Shown: positions 33,858-46,269, counted from the first letter of the stretch. The stretch: DNA of 64,000 nt from Excoecaria cochinchinensis (GCA_947683425.1 CANTUQ010000073.1:15078501-15142500), one strand, 5' to 3'. A program made the numbers and translations. Notes: generated by a model not told the origin, from the sequence alone.

Positions 33858-34743
33858 TGGTCACTATCTCTTATGACTCTACGTCCCGTGTATCTGGTTT
33901 GTAGATTTCTAGCAGATTGATATATTAGGGGCAAATTAAGGAAAATGGAATAAAATGGATAATTATAAAGTAATAAGAGAAATGAAATGAATAAGAAAAT
34001 GGTAATTATGCTTAATAATGAGAAAATAGGGTAATTATGTAAAAATAAGTAATTAAATAATAAGATGTGTGAAAAAAATGAGAAATCAAGGATTAAATGT
34101 GAATTTATTCATAAATTTAAGGTTAAGGACTAAACGGTAATTCTACATATTAAATAATCAATTAAATATAGAATATAAATAACTAGTGGCATAATAGTAA
34201 TTATAGTAAAATTAAAGGGCAAAATCATAATTTAATAAAAATTGAAGGACTAAAATGTAATTGACCATAATAAGGTTAATGTAAGGACCTAAAGTAAATT
34301 GATAAGGTATTTGACTAATAAATGTAATTGTAAGGATAATGAGAATTTATTATATGTTGTAAATTAAGAAATGGTAATATTAATAATAAAAATAGTACCA
34401 ATAAATGTAACAATAAGAGTTATAATGAAATTAAAGATGTAAATGTATAGACAAAGATGAATATTGTTTATGGTAATATAGGTTATGGAAAACAATGACA
34501 GTCCAATTAATAAGAATAAAGGAATTAATTTATATGATTATGAAATGTTAAAACATGTAAGTATATGTATAGATATTAATGAATATTATTTATAGGAATA
34601 TTAGTTATGGAAATAAAGATAGTTTAATTGGTGAGTTAAGTGATTGATTGTGTAATGTTAATGCATGAAAATAATATATATAAGTTTTAAATTATGCATG
34701 TGTGCATGAAATTGGTAATGGAAAATTTAGGATATATATCCAC

Positions 34744-34766
34744 CACTGGGCATTTTAATGGTCAGT
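34744..34766 (+). repeat. LTR 3' hairpin
   Basis: CACTG-GG-CATT ... AATG-GT-CAGTG, an imperfect stem in the block CCACCACTGGGCATTTT shared with the LTR at 40640. Confidence 0.5.
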
Positions 34767-37700
34767 GCGTGCGCAAGTTATGGAAGGCAGAAGAATTTAA
34801 AGTGGTCGAGGCTTTGTTGATGATCGAGAGGAGTGATGGAAACCAAGGATAGAGACATAGGCATGGCATGTATATGATCGTATCGGATGGAGTTATGAAA
34901 TACGTACGGACAGGTTTATGGTTCATGGGTACGCATAATGTAGAAATTTAAATAGAATTATGTATAGATTATTGTGTTGATATTTTGTTATGTATGGACT
35001 GTTATATTTCTATATGTTCATGAATGTCTTTGATGTATAATTTTTTTTTATCGAACTATCTAGTGTAATGAAATCTTCTGATTTTAGGACTGTTGTGACG
35101 TCTGAGTTAACTGACCATAGTATGTACAATATAGCAATTTAAAGGTGTTACATTTCTTATAACAAATTCAACCAATTTCGAGTAACTCAACACCAAATCA
35201 ATCATCCAGCAACAATTACACATCAATTAGTCCATTTTTATCACTTCAATTCAAGCAAGCACAAATAATAGAATTTAAGATGTTCCTATACCTCAAAATG
35301 ACCAACTTTCTCTTCAAGCCTTTACTCTTTCACTTCTCCTTCTCTTTCCCTTTTCCTTTGTTGGATTCTCCCACCTTACTCGAAAAAATTGGACCAAATT
35401 AAAGCTTTTCCCCCAAAAGTCCCTTAAGTATGCATATGTAAAGATGGAGAGGAAATGTGAAATAAGAAATCTATATTTTTTGGGTCCTTTCTTAAGTGGG
35501 CTACCAAGCCTTTTATGGCAAAGAAATCTCTATATCATTCTAGAAGTCCACTTGTTAAGATCTCACTAACTCTACCTTTTACATTTCTTATATTTGCTAT
35601 TTAGCCCCAATACTTCTTGTAATCACTATTTTCCTATGTTTAAATTTTATTCTTATATTAACCATAATTTAAATTAATTTATACATGTACATCTTCACTA
35701 AAATAAATTACTCATTCGCCCACATCTTTTAAATTAATTCCCTTTACGTCCTTTTTCTGTACTTTAATTCACTTAACTTTTATAATTCATTTTATAATTT
35801 ACCTCAAACATGACATATTACTACTAGGACATATTTTAGAAATTACAGTCCATATTCAATTCATGAATGAGATTAGAAAATGGTAAAAGAAGTGATTGCA
35901 TGAAACTTGATATGGAAGGGTAAAAGTGGAAACTACTAAAATTCCTATCATTTGGGTAGTTATAATGCTTGACTAGAAGCCTTTCATGACTTGTACAATA
36001 ATGTATGGTGAACACCCTAAGAATCCCAATTCAACTAGGACTCTTAGTTACATTTTGTACTGTCAACATGCACAGGGAACCTAAACACACGTATAAGAAT
36101 TAAGGTATGAGAATAAAAGCAATATAAACATGACATGGGATGTTATGGGAACTTATTTGATAAGTTGGTAAGAGAAAATTAGGGTTTGAGAAAACAAGAA
36201 AAAGTCTCTAGCGCAGAAAATGCCCAAAAGGTCTAATATGCACATATAACTTTTTAAGCTGGAGACATTTTCTCTAGAGCCCATTTGGCATTGGATGTAG
36301 CTAATAATTAATATGGGGCTTCATTAATATGTTATAAGGCTATTAGTAAATTTTGAATGGCTTTACAGCTGATTCAAATGTGCAGGCCCAGTCTGTTTAG
36401 GCTCTCTGCATAGAATTGGACTGTTGGGCCAATGAGTGTCATTTAAATCCACCCGAATGGTCCAAGCCTAATTAGGAGTTACAACCATTATAAAATAACC
36501 TTAATATGACCTATGAAGTGTTTAAATACACCTAAAAATCGGATTCAAGTGGTATGGGATGATTAGAACTTTAGTTCCCTCAAAACCCTAATTTTCTCTC
36601 TACCTCCTTTTCTCTTTGTAGCCGAATTAGGATTACTAGTCCTTAACCCAATTTTGGCCACTACTGCCCTTTAAGAAGGTTCTTAGACATTTTTTCTTAT
36701 GTGGACATCTTAGAGGTGCTTTGAAGTAAGAAAACTAGTGGTTTACAACAAACCGGTGTGACATTTTACAACTGTTTAACAAACACCTACAGTAAAGTTC
36801 TGAATTTTAGCTAGGAAATTAAATTCTTTTAACTAGATCACGCTATATAAGTTTACAAGTTATTAATTTTCACCTTCTTACATATAATGTATGATGCTTG
36901 TGAACTTACATAATGAACCATATTTCAAAAAGTTGAAACATACACTAGTTGCACTAATAGAACTTTATTTTCGTTTATGCATTAGATGCTTGATAAGATG
37001 TATGTCTTGGCATGATGACATAGTTATGGACTTATATCCAAATAAGATTGAGCATATGCATGGTTTATTTTGGTCCATAAGGACTTTCATGTCCAGCGCA
37101 TGCATTTATCTTTTAATTTTCTCTAATGGTTTTATGTTAGATTACATAAGATTAGACCAGGAAAGAAGAAGACTAAGATCAAGGAGCAAGATGGGCTGAA
37201 TCGATGATCGAAGAAGAGAAGAAGAATTATTGTAATATTCTTTTATTATTATTTTCATATTTTTACTCATGCATTCTGCCTAGGTTTTGACTTGGTCTCC
37301 TTCATTGCTTGACAAAACCAAAGTAGAAAGTCCATAACTAGCTCATGTATTTAAGAGTCAAATATGCATGATTAATTATATTACTGTATATGCATGTGCA
37401 TGCTAACCATGAATAATGAGACCTAAAAGGAACAAACCAACTCAAGTCCATATTATAATGAATATTTTTGAATCATATTAATGAGTTCTCTTAACTATCC
37501 CATTAGTTTGTTGAATAAACTCAAGGCTAATAGACCTAGAGGCAAGATTGGACTTTGCATATCAAGATATGCATTCATAAAAAGTTGATGGCCCATTGAT
37601 TCAATAGTTTCAATAAATGCAATTGGTATATGATACTTACCTTTCAAGTTAGGGTTTGGCTTATTGAGCAAATTAAGGTTAAATTCTTAACTAAAGTTTG

Positions 37701-38666
37701 GATATTGATCCATTAGAAAAACCACCAGGTTTTCTCAAATCAATAGTGTAAAAATTTTAACCTTTGTATTATATGCCTTTATATGGTCTTAATTGTGTAA
37801 ACAATAGTTTAATTTAATAAATGATAAAAAATAAAATCTTAATTTTATTAGAGAAAACATTGTAATACATGCATGTGTATATATACATAAAGAGGAAGGA
37901 AAGTACCTAAAAGAAAAATTAAGTACCTAAAAGAAAAATTAACTTCTGATTATATAAAAATAAATATAAAAAATAAATGATAAAGTATAAAAATAGAAAA
38001 AAATAAAAGAAAAAGAGTTGGTAGAAAGGGGACAAAAAGTCCCTTAAGATTTGAAGAAAACAAAAAAGGCAGAAAGCGGGGCATGTCCTTAAAATATTTT
38101 TTTTTTCTTTTTTCTTATAGTTGGCAGTGGCCAACTTTCCCTTTCTTATTTTCTTCTTCTTCTTCTTCCATAACCACCACATTCATCTTTTTTCTCTTTT
38201 CTTTCGACCACCATTCCTACTTGCTCCACTTCTAAACAATCCCTTACACCGAGATAAGCAAATAGATACCAATTTTAAGCCATTTAACGCGTTAGAAAAG
38301 TAGATTGAAAATATTTTTTTCAAGACTTTTCAATGACTTTTCGACCACTACACAACTCCGTTTGGCATATGGTCAATACTTGTGAACTCCTCTTGACGAG
38401 AACAACAAGGCTAGCATCTTTCTTTTCTCACTAGCAAAACTTTGACGATGCTTCGATGGTAGGCCGACTACTGGCCCTTGCTCCTAAAAAGTCTAGAATT
38501 TGCAGTTCATCATCCTTATTAGCTTGGGTAAACTCTCAATATATCATTTTTAGTGCTTTCGAATTTAATTTGGATATATTGAGTATAATGCATGTGTAAT
38601 TAATTTAATTATACATGCTATTTGTGACTTAACTAGAAATACTATGAGGATATAAATGTTAAAAAT

Positions 38667-40045
38667 TGTTAGGTTTTGGTATCTCATACAGAATAAAATG
38701 CAGCAGAATAAAATCAAAACCCACCAGGATCCATGCGATTCAATTGATTCAAAAGGTAGGGTTTAATGATTACCAACCTATTGATGATCAGAAACAATGA
38801 ATTAATACCTTAATTCTGGTTGGGTTTACTTTATTTATCTGTGCAAATGCATGACTTCTCCAAGTCGAATCGAACTCCAAGTGCTGCTCCAAGGAATGAC
38901 CACCCTCTATCGGTATCCACACACGAATGACAAAGGGATGCACAAGGGTGCTAGCTCCTTTTTCGTGCAACTAGGTTTTTTAACTTTTCTTTGTTCCTTT
39001 TTCTTTTTCTCGAAAGCAGAGAATATTTTGCTCTTTATTTTTGTTTTCTTCTCAAAGAACGGCGGTAGTAATCATAATCAAATTAGGGGTGCACCTTTTA
39101 TATACATATCGTCACGTTAACCCTAATGTAGAGAGAAAATTTAGGGATAATATTCCTTATTCAAATAATAATGAATATTATTTTATCTTTAAGACATTAT
39201 TTTGAATTTTATATCTGCCATATTTTAAATTTCAAAAGCCCAAATAAACCCTAGCCCTTTTATTACGTTCTAGATGTGCGACCCAATAGGTTCATATTAT
39301 GTTAGTAGTGGGTCCAATCCCATTATAAGCCCATAAGTCATAAGTGGCCTCTAGTAAGACATTATGACTACCCAAATAATACGAATATCAATAATCCGGC
39401 ATTAACCTAACCAATAGAACGTGTTATAATCCTTTTGTCACATGATATCTTATTTGAACATAAGTCACGGTCAATGTCATACTTATATCGTTCAACCATA
39501 TAATTTCTCGATTACTAAGTAGACTGATAAAATCAAATGAAATTGATCACTCTATCAATTCATTTGAGCCCGACCATGCATTTTTTAGTCCTACTTGTCG
39601 AAGGGCCCAGTAGATATCTCTCTTAAAAGAGGGACAAATTCCATCTTGACTATTCACTTTTCTCTGCATAATTCTCATCATGTCCAATCATAAATTTTAT
39701 GATTATCCAATTAAAGATAACGTTTGATTATGTCAAAACATCATATTCTTCATGTAGGAAATTGTAATTATCTCAGGTTTAAGGATTTAATAATATAACT
39801 ATTATGAGATCACTTATGGCGCTAACCCATGTAGTGATCTCATAGCAGGTCTATCCAGTATCTTGTTCTCTAACAAGTACCTACAAATTTGATTTATATT
39901 GCCATATATAATCATTTCATGATTATCAATCAAACCTATACTAATCTTAATTTATTATTATTCCTTTAGTGATAAATGACTAGGGATATTTAGAATTACA
40001 TTAAATAATTATTCATGAACATTATTATAATGTAGCATGCCAACA
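38667..40045 (-). mobile_element. Copia-like LTR, minus strand
   Basis: On the minus strand starts TGTTGGCATGCTACA (40045) and ends ...CCTAACA (38667), giving a TGTTGG/CCTAACA terminal inverted repeat, with a TATATAAAAGG box at 39104-39094. Its terminal sequence and length (about 1.4 kb) fit a copia-type LTR. I found no convincing target duplication, primer site or pol, so it is a solo LTR or a fragment. The short ORFs inside are spurious. Confidence 0.6.
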
Positions 40046-40636
40046 ATATATCAATGTGGAGAAAACCCTTTTTATAAATGAAAATATGACTTAACATAAA
40101 GGTCCAAATATATAGTTTAAGTTATAACTACTTAAAAAAATGATGGGTTGAGCTCCCGAGAAATTTAAAGGAGGGATTTTGGCATATAATAGGTGTATAG
40201 AAGTTTAAGAAATTATGATGGATTTCGCAAATACATTATTTTGGGAATGAGAAATAGGATTTTGGACATAAAGATGGTTACTGAAGAATAAACCTAAATT
40301 TTAAATATTGTTGTATAGTACGATGTTTAAGAGTTACTCGAAATTCATGTGGTTAGTAATCAAAGAGAAACTTGATAAGTAGCTTGGAACATCTAAAGTG
40401 ACGATTTTTGTACTTAGCAATTGAGGTCAGTATATAAGTTCCAAGTTTATGACTTGTCGAATGTATTTATGGTTAACATGCTTAAACTATTTACATGTAT
40501 TTATAAAAGGATTTAAGAGTACAAATTGAATTTTACATGTATAAGTACATGTATATGTATATGCCTATGTATATGCCTATGTATATGTGTAAACTATATG
40601 CACCAGTGCACTAGCCTTCCCAAAATTGGGGGCAAC
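40046..40636 (+). mobile_element. Tat-type element, 3' internal end
   Basis: Ends with CCAGTGCACTAGCC ... AAAATTGGGGGCAAC (40602-40636), the same pre-LTR block as at 46001-46073 and 56216-56252, where it directly precedes TGTAGACA. It is thus the 3' end of a Tat-type element whose LTR start (TGT at 40637) was split by the solo LTR. There is no coding sequence. Confidence 0.6.
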
Positions 40637-41086
40637 TGTTGTAATGGCCTGAAACTGGTATAGTAGTGATCAGTGAATTCTGTAGAGTTTAGAGTGTGGC
40701 TTTAGTGCAAAAACAAAAGTTTTAGTACCCTGAATTACAGAATAGTTAAAAAGTTAAACGTGCTCAGGCCATGGAAGCCCTTGATGGGTGACCTTCCGAA
40801 AAGCCGGTAGAAAAAAATATTTTATTGAACCAATGAGAAGTACAAGTAAGGAGTCAGGTGGTATAATTTGGAGTGAAAATGAGGTCAAATAGGTTCCCGA
40901 AACTTAAAATGAAGAAAGCCTCTAGTTCGATTCAAATAGTAACTAGGTTTGACCAAAGTTTGACCAAGGCTTTAAAGATAGTAAATGACCTCTGAAAAGT
41001 TATCTGAAGGTATAGATAGACTCAGAATAGTGTATATAACAATTTGGTAGTGAAAAATAAATTTTGTGATAACACTAAAAAATGGT

Positions 41087-41250
41087 TGAACCGGACCAGT
41101 TTAATTAAACCGGACTGGAAATGGGCCCTGAATAAGATGAAATTAAGGTCAAATGAGCTATTAAGAGGAAAAATAATGTTTAAGGATGAAAATTGAACCG
41201 AACCGGTTCAACTAGTGAATCGGACCGGTCGGACTGATTTGACTACGATT
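41087..41250 (+). repeat. ACCGGTT-type dyads in LTR
   Basis: TTGAACCGGACCAGTTTAAT facing AAACCGGACTGG, then AACCGAACCGGTTCAACTAG and ATCGGACCGGTCGGAC. This is this LTR family's dyad motif; a reduced version is in the related LTR at about 18320. Confidence 0.7.
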
Positions 41251-41624
41251 TGGCTTATTTGACCAAGGTTTGATCGGACTCCAAATGGAGCCGTGGATCT
41301 CAGAAAAATTATCTGAAAGTATGGATTTGCTCGAAATATTATATAAAATCAAATGGTAATGAAAAATAAATTTCACGGTGGGACAGAAAATTGAGTTATT
41401 GGACTGATAAGAAATTATCGGACCGGGAAACGATTTCTGATTGACCTAAAATTTTATATAGAGGCTAAATTATATATTTTAGAAATTATGGAACTGATTT
41501 TGTGAAGAATTGAGCTTGGGAAGTGAGAGAAATTATTTTGGGTTGGAAAATGGGCTTATTAACCTAAATGGGCTTTTGGGTTGGCCCAATTGGTTGAACC
41601 AAGCCCAAGCCCACTCAAGACCCC

Positions 41625-41633
41625 TATATAAAG
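41625..41633 (+). promoter_or_regulatory. TATA box of 5-kb LTR
   Basis: TATATAAAG, preceded by GGGTTGGCCCAATTGG. A donor-like AGGTATGT is 244 bp downstream (41869-41874). Confidence 0.6.
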
Positions 41634-43052
41634 GATGAAAAATCAGAAAACCCTAGATTTCTCTTCAGCCTTCTTCTCCTCCTACTAGGCCGAATGGTAT
41701 TCTTCTTCCTTTTCTTGAATTTTCTTCATTCTTCTTTAAAGTTCTCACAAAATCCAACCTTCCCAAGTAAAATACAGCCTCTCTTTTCAATGATAGTAAC
41801 CTCTAAATTTCATTTGAAGTGGAAGAAGTGGGAGAAAATAAGTGGAAAAGTTTATGTGTCAAATTGAGGTATGTAAAGTTGATATTTTTAAATTGGTTTA
41901 AAGGTTCAAATAGGTATTTTAGGATGTTTAGAGTATGTTTATGTAGTTATATTGCAAAATGAAAGTAAATTTATGGTATTTCCTTTGATGTTTATATTCG
42001 GCCACATGGAGAAATCAAGGAAAGGAAAATGCTTTAATAGTGAAAGATGAATGAAAAGAAGATCTAAGTGTAGAGATCATGAATATAAGGTTAGTGGATA
42101 CAATATCCTCCTCTTTCCATGTTGAAAGTGTGATTTTTGGTTATGTTTAAACATAAAGTATGTGAAATATGTAAGTTTAATTGAATCAAACCATATAGTC
42201 ATGTTTAGGAAGATTAAAAATGAGATTTTGAGTGATTAAAATAAAAATAAATAAGATATATATCATGGCCAACATGTAGGCCGAATGGTATGCCTAGGTT
42301 TACATAGGTATACTTTGATGTTTAATGAATAAAAATGGTATATTTATTATGATAGACATGAGATCTAGCTAAACTAATGATTAAAGTAAAGAAAAATAAA
42401 TGTGATGCATGAATATTGACATGTCCGAATGGTATACTTAAGATTATATATGAGTATTTTGTGATATAATGTCATTTAAAGGTATATCTAGATTAATTAA
42501 CATGTAATCTAGTTAAATAAGTGAGTAATGGAAGAAAAATAAATATGGGTGAAAAATTAAGTGTATGGCCGAATGGGTATATTGACGATCTTAAAATATA
42601 TTTGGTGAACTATGTAATGGAAATGCTTTAAAAATGAATATATAAATGAAATGGAGTGTAAAATAATTTATTTAGAATTTTTAATGCTTAATTGAATATT
42701 TTATATGTTGAATATGCATTATGTCTAAAGTGAATGTTATGGATTATGATAAAATAAAGTGGAGAAATGTCATAATTGATATTAAAAATAAGTAATAAGT
42801 GAAAATATTGGGATGTGTGATGTAAACTATGCATTTTGTTATATCCAGTGTTAAAATGATTAAATAAGTGAAATGAAAGTGATTTATAAGTGAGATGAAA
42901 AATTTGGAAGTGAAGTGCTTGTGATGGCTGAATGATGTAAGTTAATGTTACATATTGTATAATTGTAAATATGATTTTATTTGCCCTTAGTGTTCTGGTA
43001 GTAAATCTAGCTCAGGATATAGTTGGCTAACCATAGGGACACCCTTACCGCA

Positions 43053-43095
43053 GCGAGTCATGACGACTCGCATCTGTAGGCCAATGACGGTCTAC
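43053..43095 (+). repeat. Stem-loops in LTR
   Basis: GCGAGTC-ATGAC-GACTCGC (43053-43071, perfect 7-bp stem) and GTAGGCC-AATGAC-GGTCTAC (43076-43095, one G.U). The second matches 20159-20178. Weaker stems follow to about 43200. Confidence 0.75.
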
Positions 43096-43384
43096 TACTG
43101 TGATATAGTGATAAAGTTTACAGTGAAATGCAGTGACAGTGCTCGGGTGGTCTTTCGGGAACACTCTATAGTGTAGTGGATTCGCGATGGCCCACGTCCC
43201 ATATATCCGGTCCTGAAATTTCTACCGGGTTCGAGCTAGGGCAAAGTAAGAAAAATGGATTAAAATGAGATTGTTTGAGAAATGTAATGAAAAAGGTAAT
43301 TATGTGAAAGATTGAGACAAAATGGTAAAAGTTAAATTAAAATGATTAAATTGGAATTTACATGGATAATTACATGGTTATTAG

Positions 43385-43465
43385 ATAAGAAAAGTGATAC
43401 GATAAGATAAGCGATGAGATAAGATAAGGATAAGATGAGATATGGATAAGATGAGATAAGATATG
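43385..43465 (+). repeat. GATAAG-rich degenerate tandem repeat
   Basis: About ten imperfect repeats of AGATAAGAT / GATGAGATA. Confidence 0.8.
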
Positions 43466-43474
43466 ATAATGGAA

Positions 43475-44240
43475 ATTTGGGGATTAAAAGGTAATTTACA
43501 TTTTAATTAATGAATTAATGATAAATAAAGATTTAAGTGAAAAGGGGACTAAAATTGATAGAAATAAAAAGTTTAGGGGTAAAACGGTAATTTTATATAT
43601 AAAGGAGTTAATAAGTGATATTTAAGTGAAAAATGTAATTAAAATGATAATAGTGTAAAGAATTTAATGTTATCAGAAGGACTAAAATGTAAATTTGTAT
43701 GTTAAAAACAAATTAAAAGTGAAATTAAGAATAATTAGTGGCATAATTGTAATTATAGTGAATTTAAATGGCAAAAATTGGAATTAAAGGGTAACATAAG
43801 GATTAAAGTGTAATTTGGTTTAAAAGATGTTATTGTAAGGAGTAAATGGTAATTTGTAGGTCAAATAATGAAATAAATGCAAGAATAAGATAATTTAGTG
43901 GCATTTTTGTAAATATGAGAAAATTAAGGGTAAAATCGTAATTTGATAAAAATTTAGCGACCTGATTGTAAATTTACAATAGTGAGGCTAATTAAGCGAT
44001 TAAAGTGTAATTAATCATTGATATGGATATTAAATATGTAATTGACAATTAGTGAACAAATTATCAATGAATATGAAATATTGTGAATAAATAATTATTA
44101 AGTGGATAATAGGTATAATTGATTTAATATATATATTTAGGTATATATGTGTAACTTAAATAAGTGAAAAGGGAGGGACTTTAACGAAATTTACCATAAG
44201 TGACCGATGTTTGGACTTAAAAGTGAATAATTGATAAGGA
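43475..44240 (+). repeat. Degenerate phrase repeat GGAYTAAARYGTAATTT
   Basis: About a dozen irregularly spaced, diverged copies of a phrase like GGACTAAAATGTAATTT. The related LTR has a few at about 34125-34300. Confidence 0.6.
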
Positions 44241-44249
44241 AATGAAATT

Positions 44250-44252
<3 letters not shown>

Positions 44253-44313
<61 letters not shown>
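44253..44313. repeat. (AAT)n microsatellite
   Basis: About 20 AAT/TAA units. Confidence 0.97.
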
Positions 44314-44316
<3 letters not shown>

Positions 44317-45315
44317 TTAAGTGAAATATAAGGATAAATTCGTAATTATGGCAAATGTGGAGGATTAAACTATAAATTATTTATAGTAAGGTTCTTAGAA
44401 GGACTTTAGTGAATTTAAGTTATAGTGCATGGCTTTTGAAATGAATTAAAAAGGACTAATGAAATTAATTGTATAGCTTGTCAAATAAAATATAGCAAAA
44501 ACATTTAATTAAATATTAGTGAGGAATAATAAATGTAAAGATAATAGTAATAAATTGTATTGTAATTGTGAGTAGTGATAAAACGAAAGAAAATAATAGA
44601 CACATTGTAAAGTTAATCGTACAATTGAATGTAGCTAAAAAGGGTTTATGTATTAATAATAAAAACAAGAATAACATAAATGTAAAATTTATATTAATGA
44701 AATTGACAGTGCCATAATTAAAATTTATATTATTGTAAATATGTATAGAATTGTTAGTGCGAATGTTAAGATTGATGATAATGTCGTTAGTAATAGAAAT
44801 AGTATTGATAGAGAGAAATAAAATAAAAGAATAATGATAGAAATGATAAATGTCCAAATAAGTCAGTAAATGATACTATAGCGTTAATAATTCATGGGTA
44901 TAATTCGAAGTACAATTAAATGAAATTAAGTAAACTTTGCAAGATTTGAATAAAGTGAAAAATATTAATGCAATTATAAAACGCAAAAGAGTTAGAGTAA
45001 TTAAAAAAAGTAAAGGAAGTGTTAGGAACATAAAGAAAATATTAGATAAAGTATAGCAAGGATTGTTAATATGATTGATTACTAATTGATAAACCGAATG
45101 TAATGATACTAATGTTAAGATTATCAGTACAGACAATAACAATAGTGACAACAGAAATGAAATGTTAAAGCATAATTATAGAAATGAAATCAAAGGATAT
45201 AATGTTAAGTGACCAAAGTAAAGAATTAATATTCAAATAATAAAATTAAGGAAATATACTTGTATGTGCATGAATATAGATATGGTTATGGAAAATTTAG
45301 GATATGTATCCACCA

Positions 45316-45336
45316 CTGGGCATTTTTAATGCTCAG
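45316..45336 (+). repeat. LTR 3' hairpin, alternative stem
   Basis: CTGGGCATT-TTT-AATGCTCAG: a 9-bp stem with one G.U pair. It sits where other LTRs have CTAAGC...GCTTAG. Confidence 0.65.
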
Positions 45337-45674
45337 CGCGTAGAGTGCTACTGCGCGCAGATTGTGATAGATTTTGATGTGGCCGAAGATATAATGACGA
45401 CCAAAAGAAGTATTCGACAGCAAGGATAGAAGGATTGGCATGGTATGTATACGATCGCAGTAGATGAAAGCAAGACTGTATGGTACAAGTATATGAATTG
45501 TGTGTTAGTGTAACTGTTATGTTATTGTGTATATATATATATATATATATATGATTGTTATTGCTAAAAAAAAAATATTCCTACCGATCTGTTAAGTGCA
45601 TTGTAGTGTATGTCAGTTCAGTGCCGTGACATCCGGTATCCGTACCACTTACGGGTATAGCGTGTTACAACTTT

Positions 45675-46073
45675 AGACACCGGGTCCCAAGGCAGCCCAA
45701 ATCAGAGTTACCCGATGAGGACATTGATACCTGTTTCACAAGTGGAGAGCTAAAACCGCTGGTTTCTGCCTTTGAATTTCACAAATTTTGAAGTTTTTAT
45801 GTGACCAAAATTCTTTTATGTCTTCACAGATTTTGAAAAAGGGTTTTAATTGCAAAAAGTGCATTTTTTAGTGAGGGACGCTCGTGCCTCATGAGGGATG
45901 CCCGTCCTCTGCTGGGACTCGCTTTGTGGGGCAATGAAAATTATTGGTGATGTCCTTCAAGTGAGAGACACCAGTGCACTAGTGAATATGTGTATATATG
46001 TATATGTATATGCCTATGTCTATGTGTAAACTATATGCACTAGTGCATTAGCCTCCCTAAAATTAGGGGCAAC
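45675..46073 (+). mobile_element. Tat-type LTR fragment joined to a second pre-LTR block
   Basis: 45675-45965 repeats the first 290 bp or so of the Tat LTR (AGACACCGGGTCCCAAGGC...). At a CACCAGTGCACTAG sequence it passes into the block that normally precedes the LTR (46001-46073), and a second LTR start follows at 46074. Confidence 0.65.
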
Positions 46074-46269
46074 TGTAGACATCAGGTCTCGAGGTAACCC
46101 ACATCAGAGTTACCTGATGAGGACACTGATACCCGTTTCACAAGTGGAGAGCTAAAACTGCTGGTTTCTACCTTTGAATTTCTCAAATTTTGGAACTTCT
46201 CTGTGACCAAAATTCTTTCATGTCTTCACCGAATTTGAAAAAGGGTTTTAATTGCAAAAAGTACATTTT

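Larger units (their letters stand above)
17952..35152 (+). mobile_element. Tekay-like solo LTR, plus strand, split by nested element
   Basis: Starts TGTAATGGCC (17952) and ends GGTGTTACA (35152), with perfect TTTCT target duplications at 17947-17951 and 35153-35157. The pieces 17952-20333 and 33863-35152 total about 3.7 kb. It carries a TATA box (18539-18547), a donor-like GTAAGT (18785), a long-stem hairpin array (20159-20333) and the 3' hairpin (34744-34766). It is closely related to the LTR at 40640-45669: same TGTAATGGCC start, the same GGCCAATGAYGGTCTAC block and the same CCACCACTGGGCATTTT block. Confidence 0.88.
15562..35846 (-). mobile_element. Tekay-like solo LTR, minus strand, split by nest
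   Basis: On the minus strand the LTR runs from 35846 (TGTAATTTCTAA) to 15562 (...GGGGATATTACA). The pieces are 35153-35846 and 15562-17951, about 3.1 kb together. Flanks TTCCA (15557-15561) and GTCCA (35847-35851) fit a 5-bp target duplication with one change. It holds a TATA-like CATAAAAGG near 35516, a donor-like GTATAG at 35291, nine or more AATCCGATCGGATT-type dyads (16765-17515), a stem-loop array (16369-16506) and the 3' hairpin (15880-15896). With no internal region, it is a solo LTR from LTR-LTR recombination. Confidence 0.75.
14786..38000 (+). mobile_element. Copia 3' LTR, interrupted; right end unresolved
   Basis: Starts TGTTATTAATATGCCC just after the copia polypurine tract. The first part is 14786-15561; a nest of elements follows (15562-35846) and the sequence resumes at about 35852. 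The resumed part looks LTR-like: a TATAAAATAA box near 36490, then a CCCTAATTTTCTCTCTACCTCC leader-like stretch. I could not find its end and give 38000 only as an upper guide. No gene is seen in 35852-38666; the ORF at 36891-37199 has no recognisable domain. A perfect 20-bp direct repeat occurs at about 37904-37943. Confidence 0.45.
40640..45669 (+). mobile_element. 5-kb Tekay-like solo LTR
   Basis: Starts TGTAATGGCC and ends GTGTTACA; flanks ACTGT (40635-40639) and ACTTT (45670-45674) fit a target duplication with one change. The interrupted sequence is recovered by comparison with 46069-46085. Features: dyads of the ACCGGACC/AACCGGTT type (41087-41250), TATA box (41625-41633), donor-like GTATGT (41869), stem-loop array (43053-43095), degenerate phrase repeats (43475-44240), AAT microsatellite and 3' hairpin (45316-45336). 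No ORF of any family I know; the AT-rich ORFs at 44516-45151 are spurious. Confidence 0.85.

Noticed and set aside
36891..37199. A 102-residue plus-strand ORF as a host gene
   Set aside because: No recognisable domain, and it lies in LTR-like sequence of the copia element; no support for a gene.
38667..40045. A complete copia element between two LTRs
   Set aside because: Only one LTR-like unit is visible, with no primer site, pol or second LTR.
44516..45151. Two minus-strand ORFs of 113 and 91 residues
   Set aside because: AT-rich LTR sequence antisense to a solo LTR; composition only, no domain.
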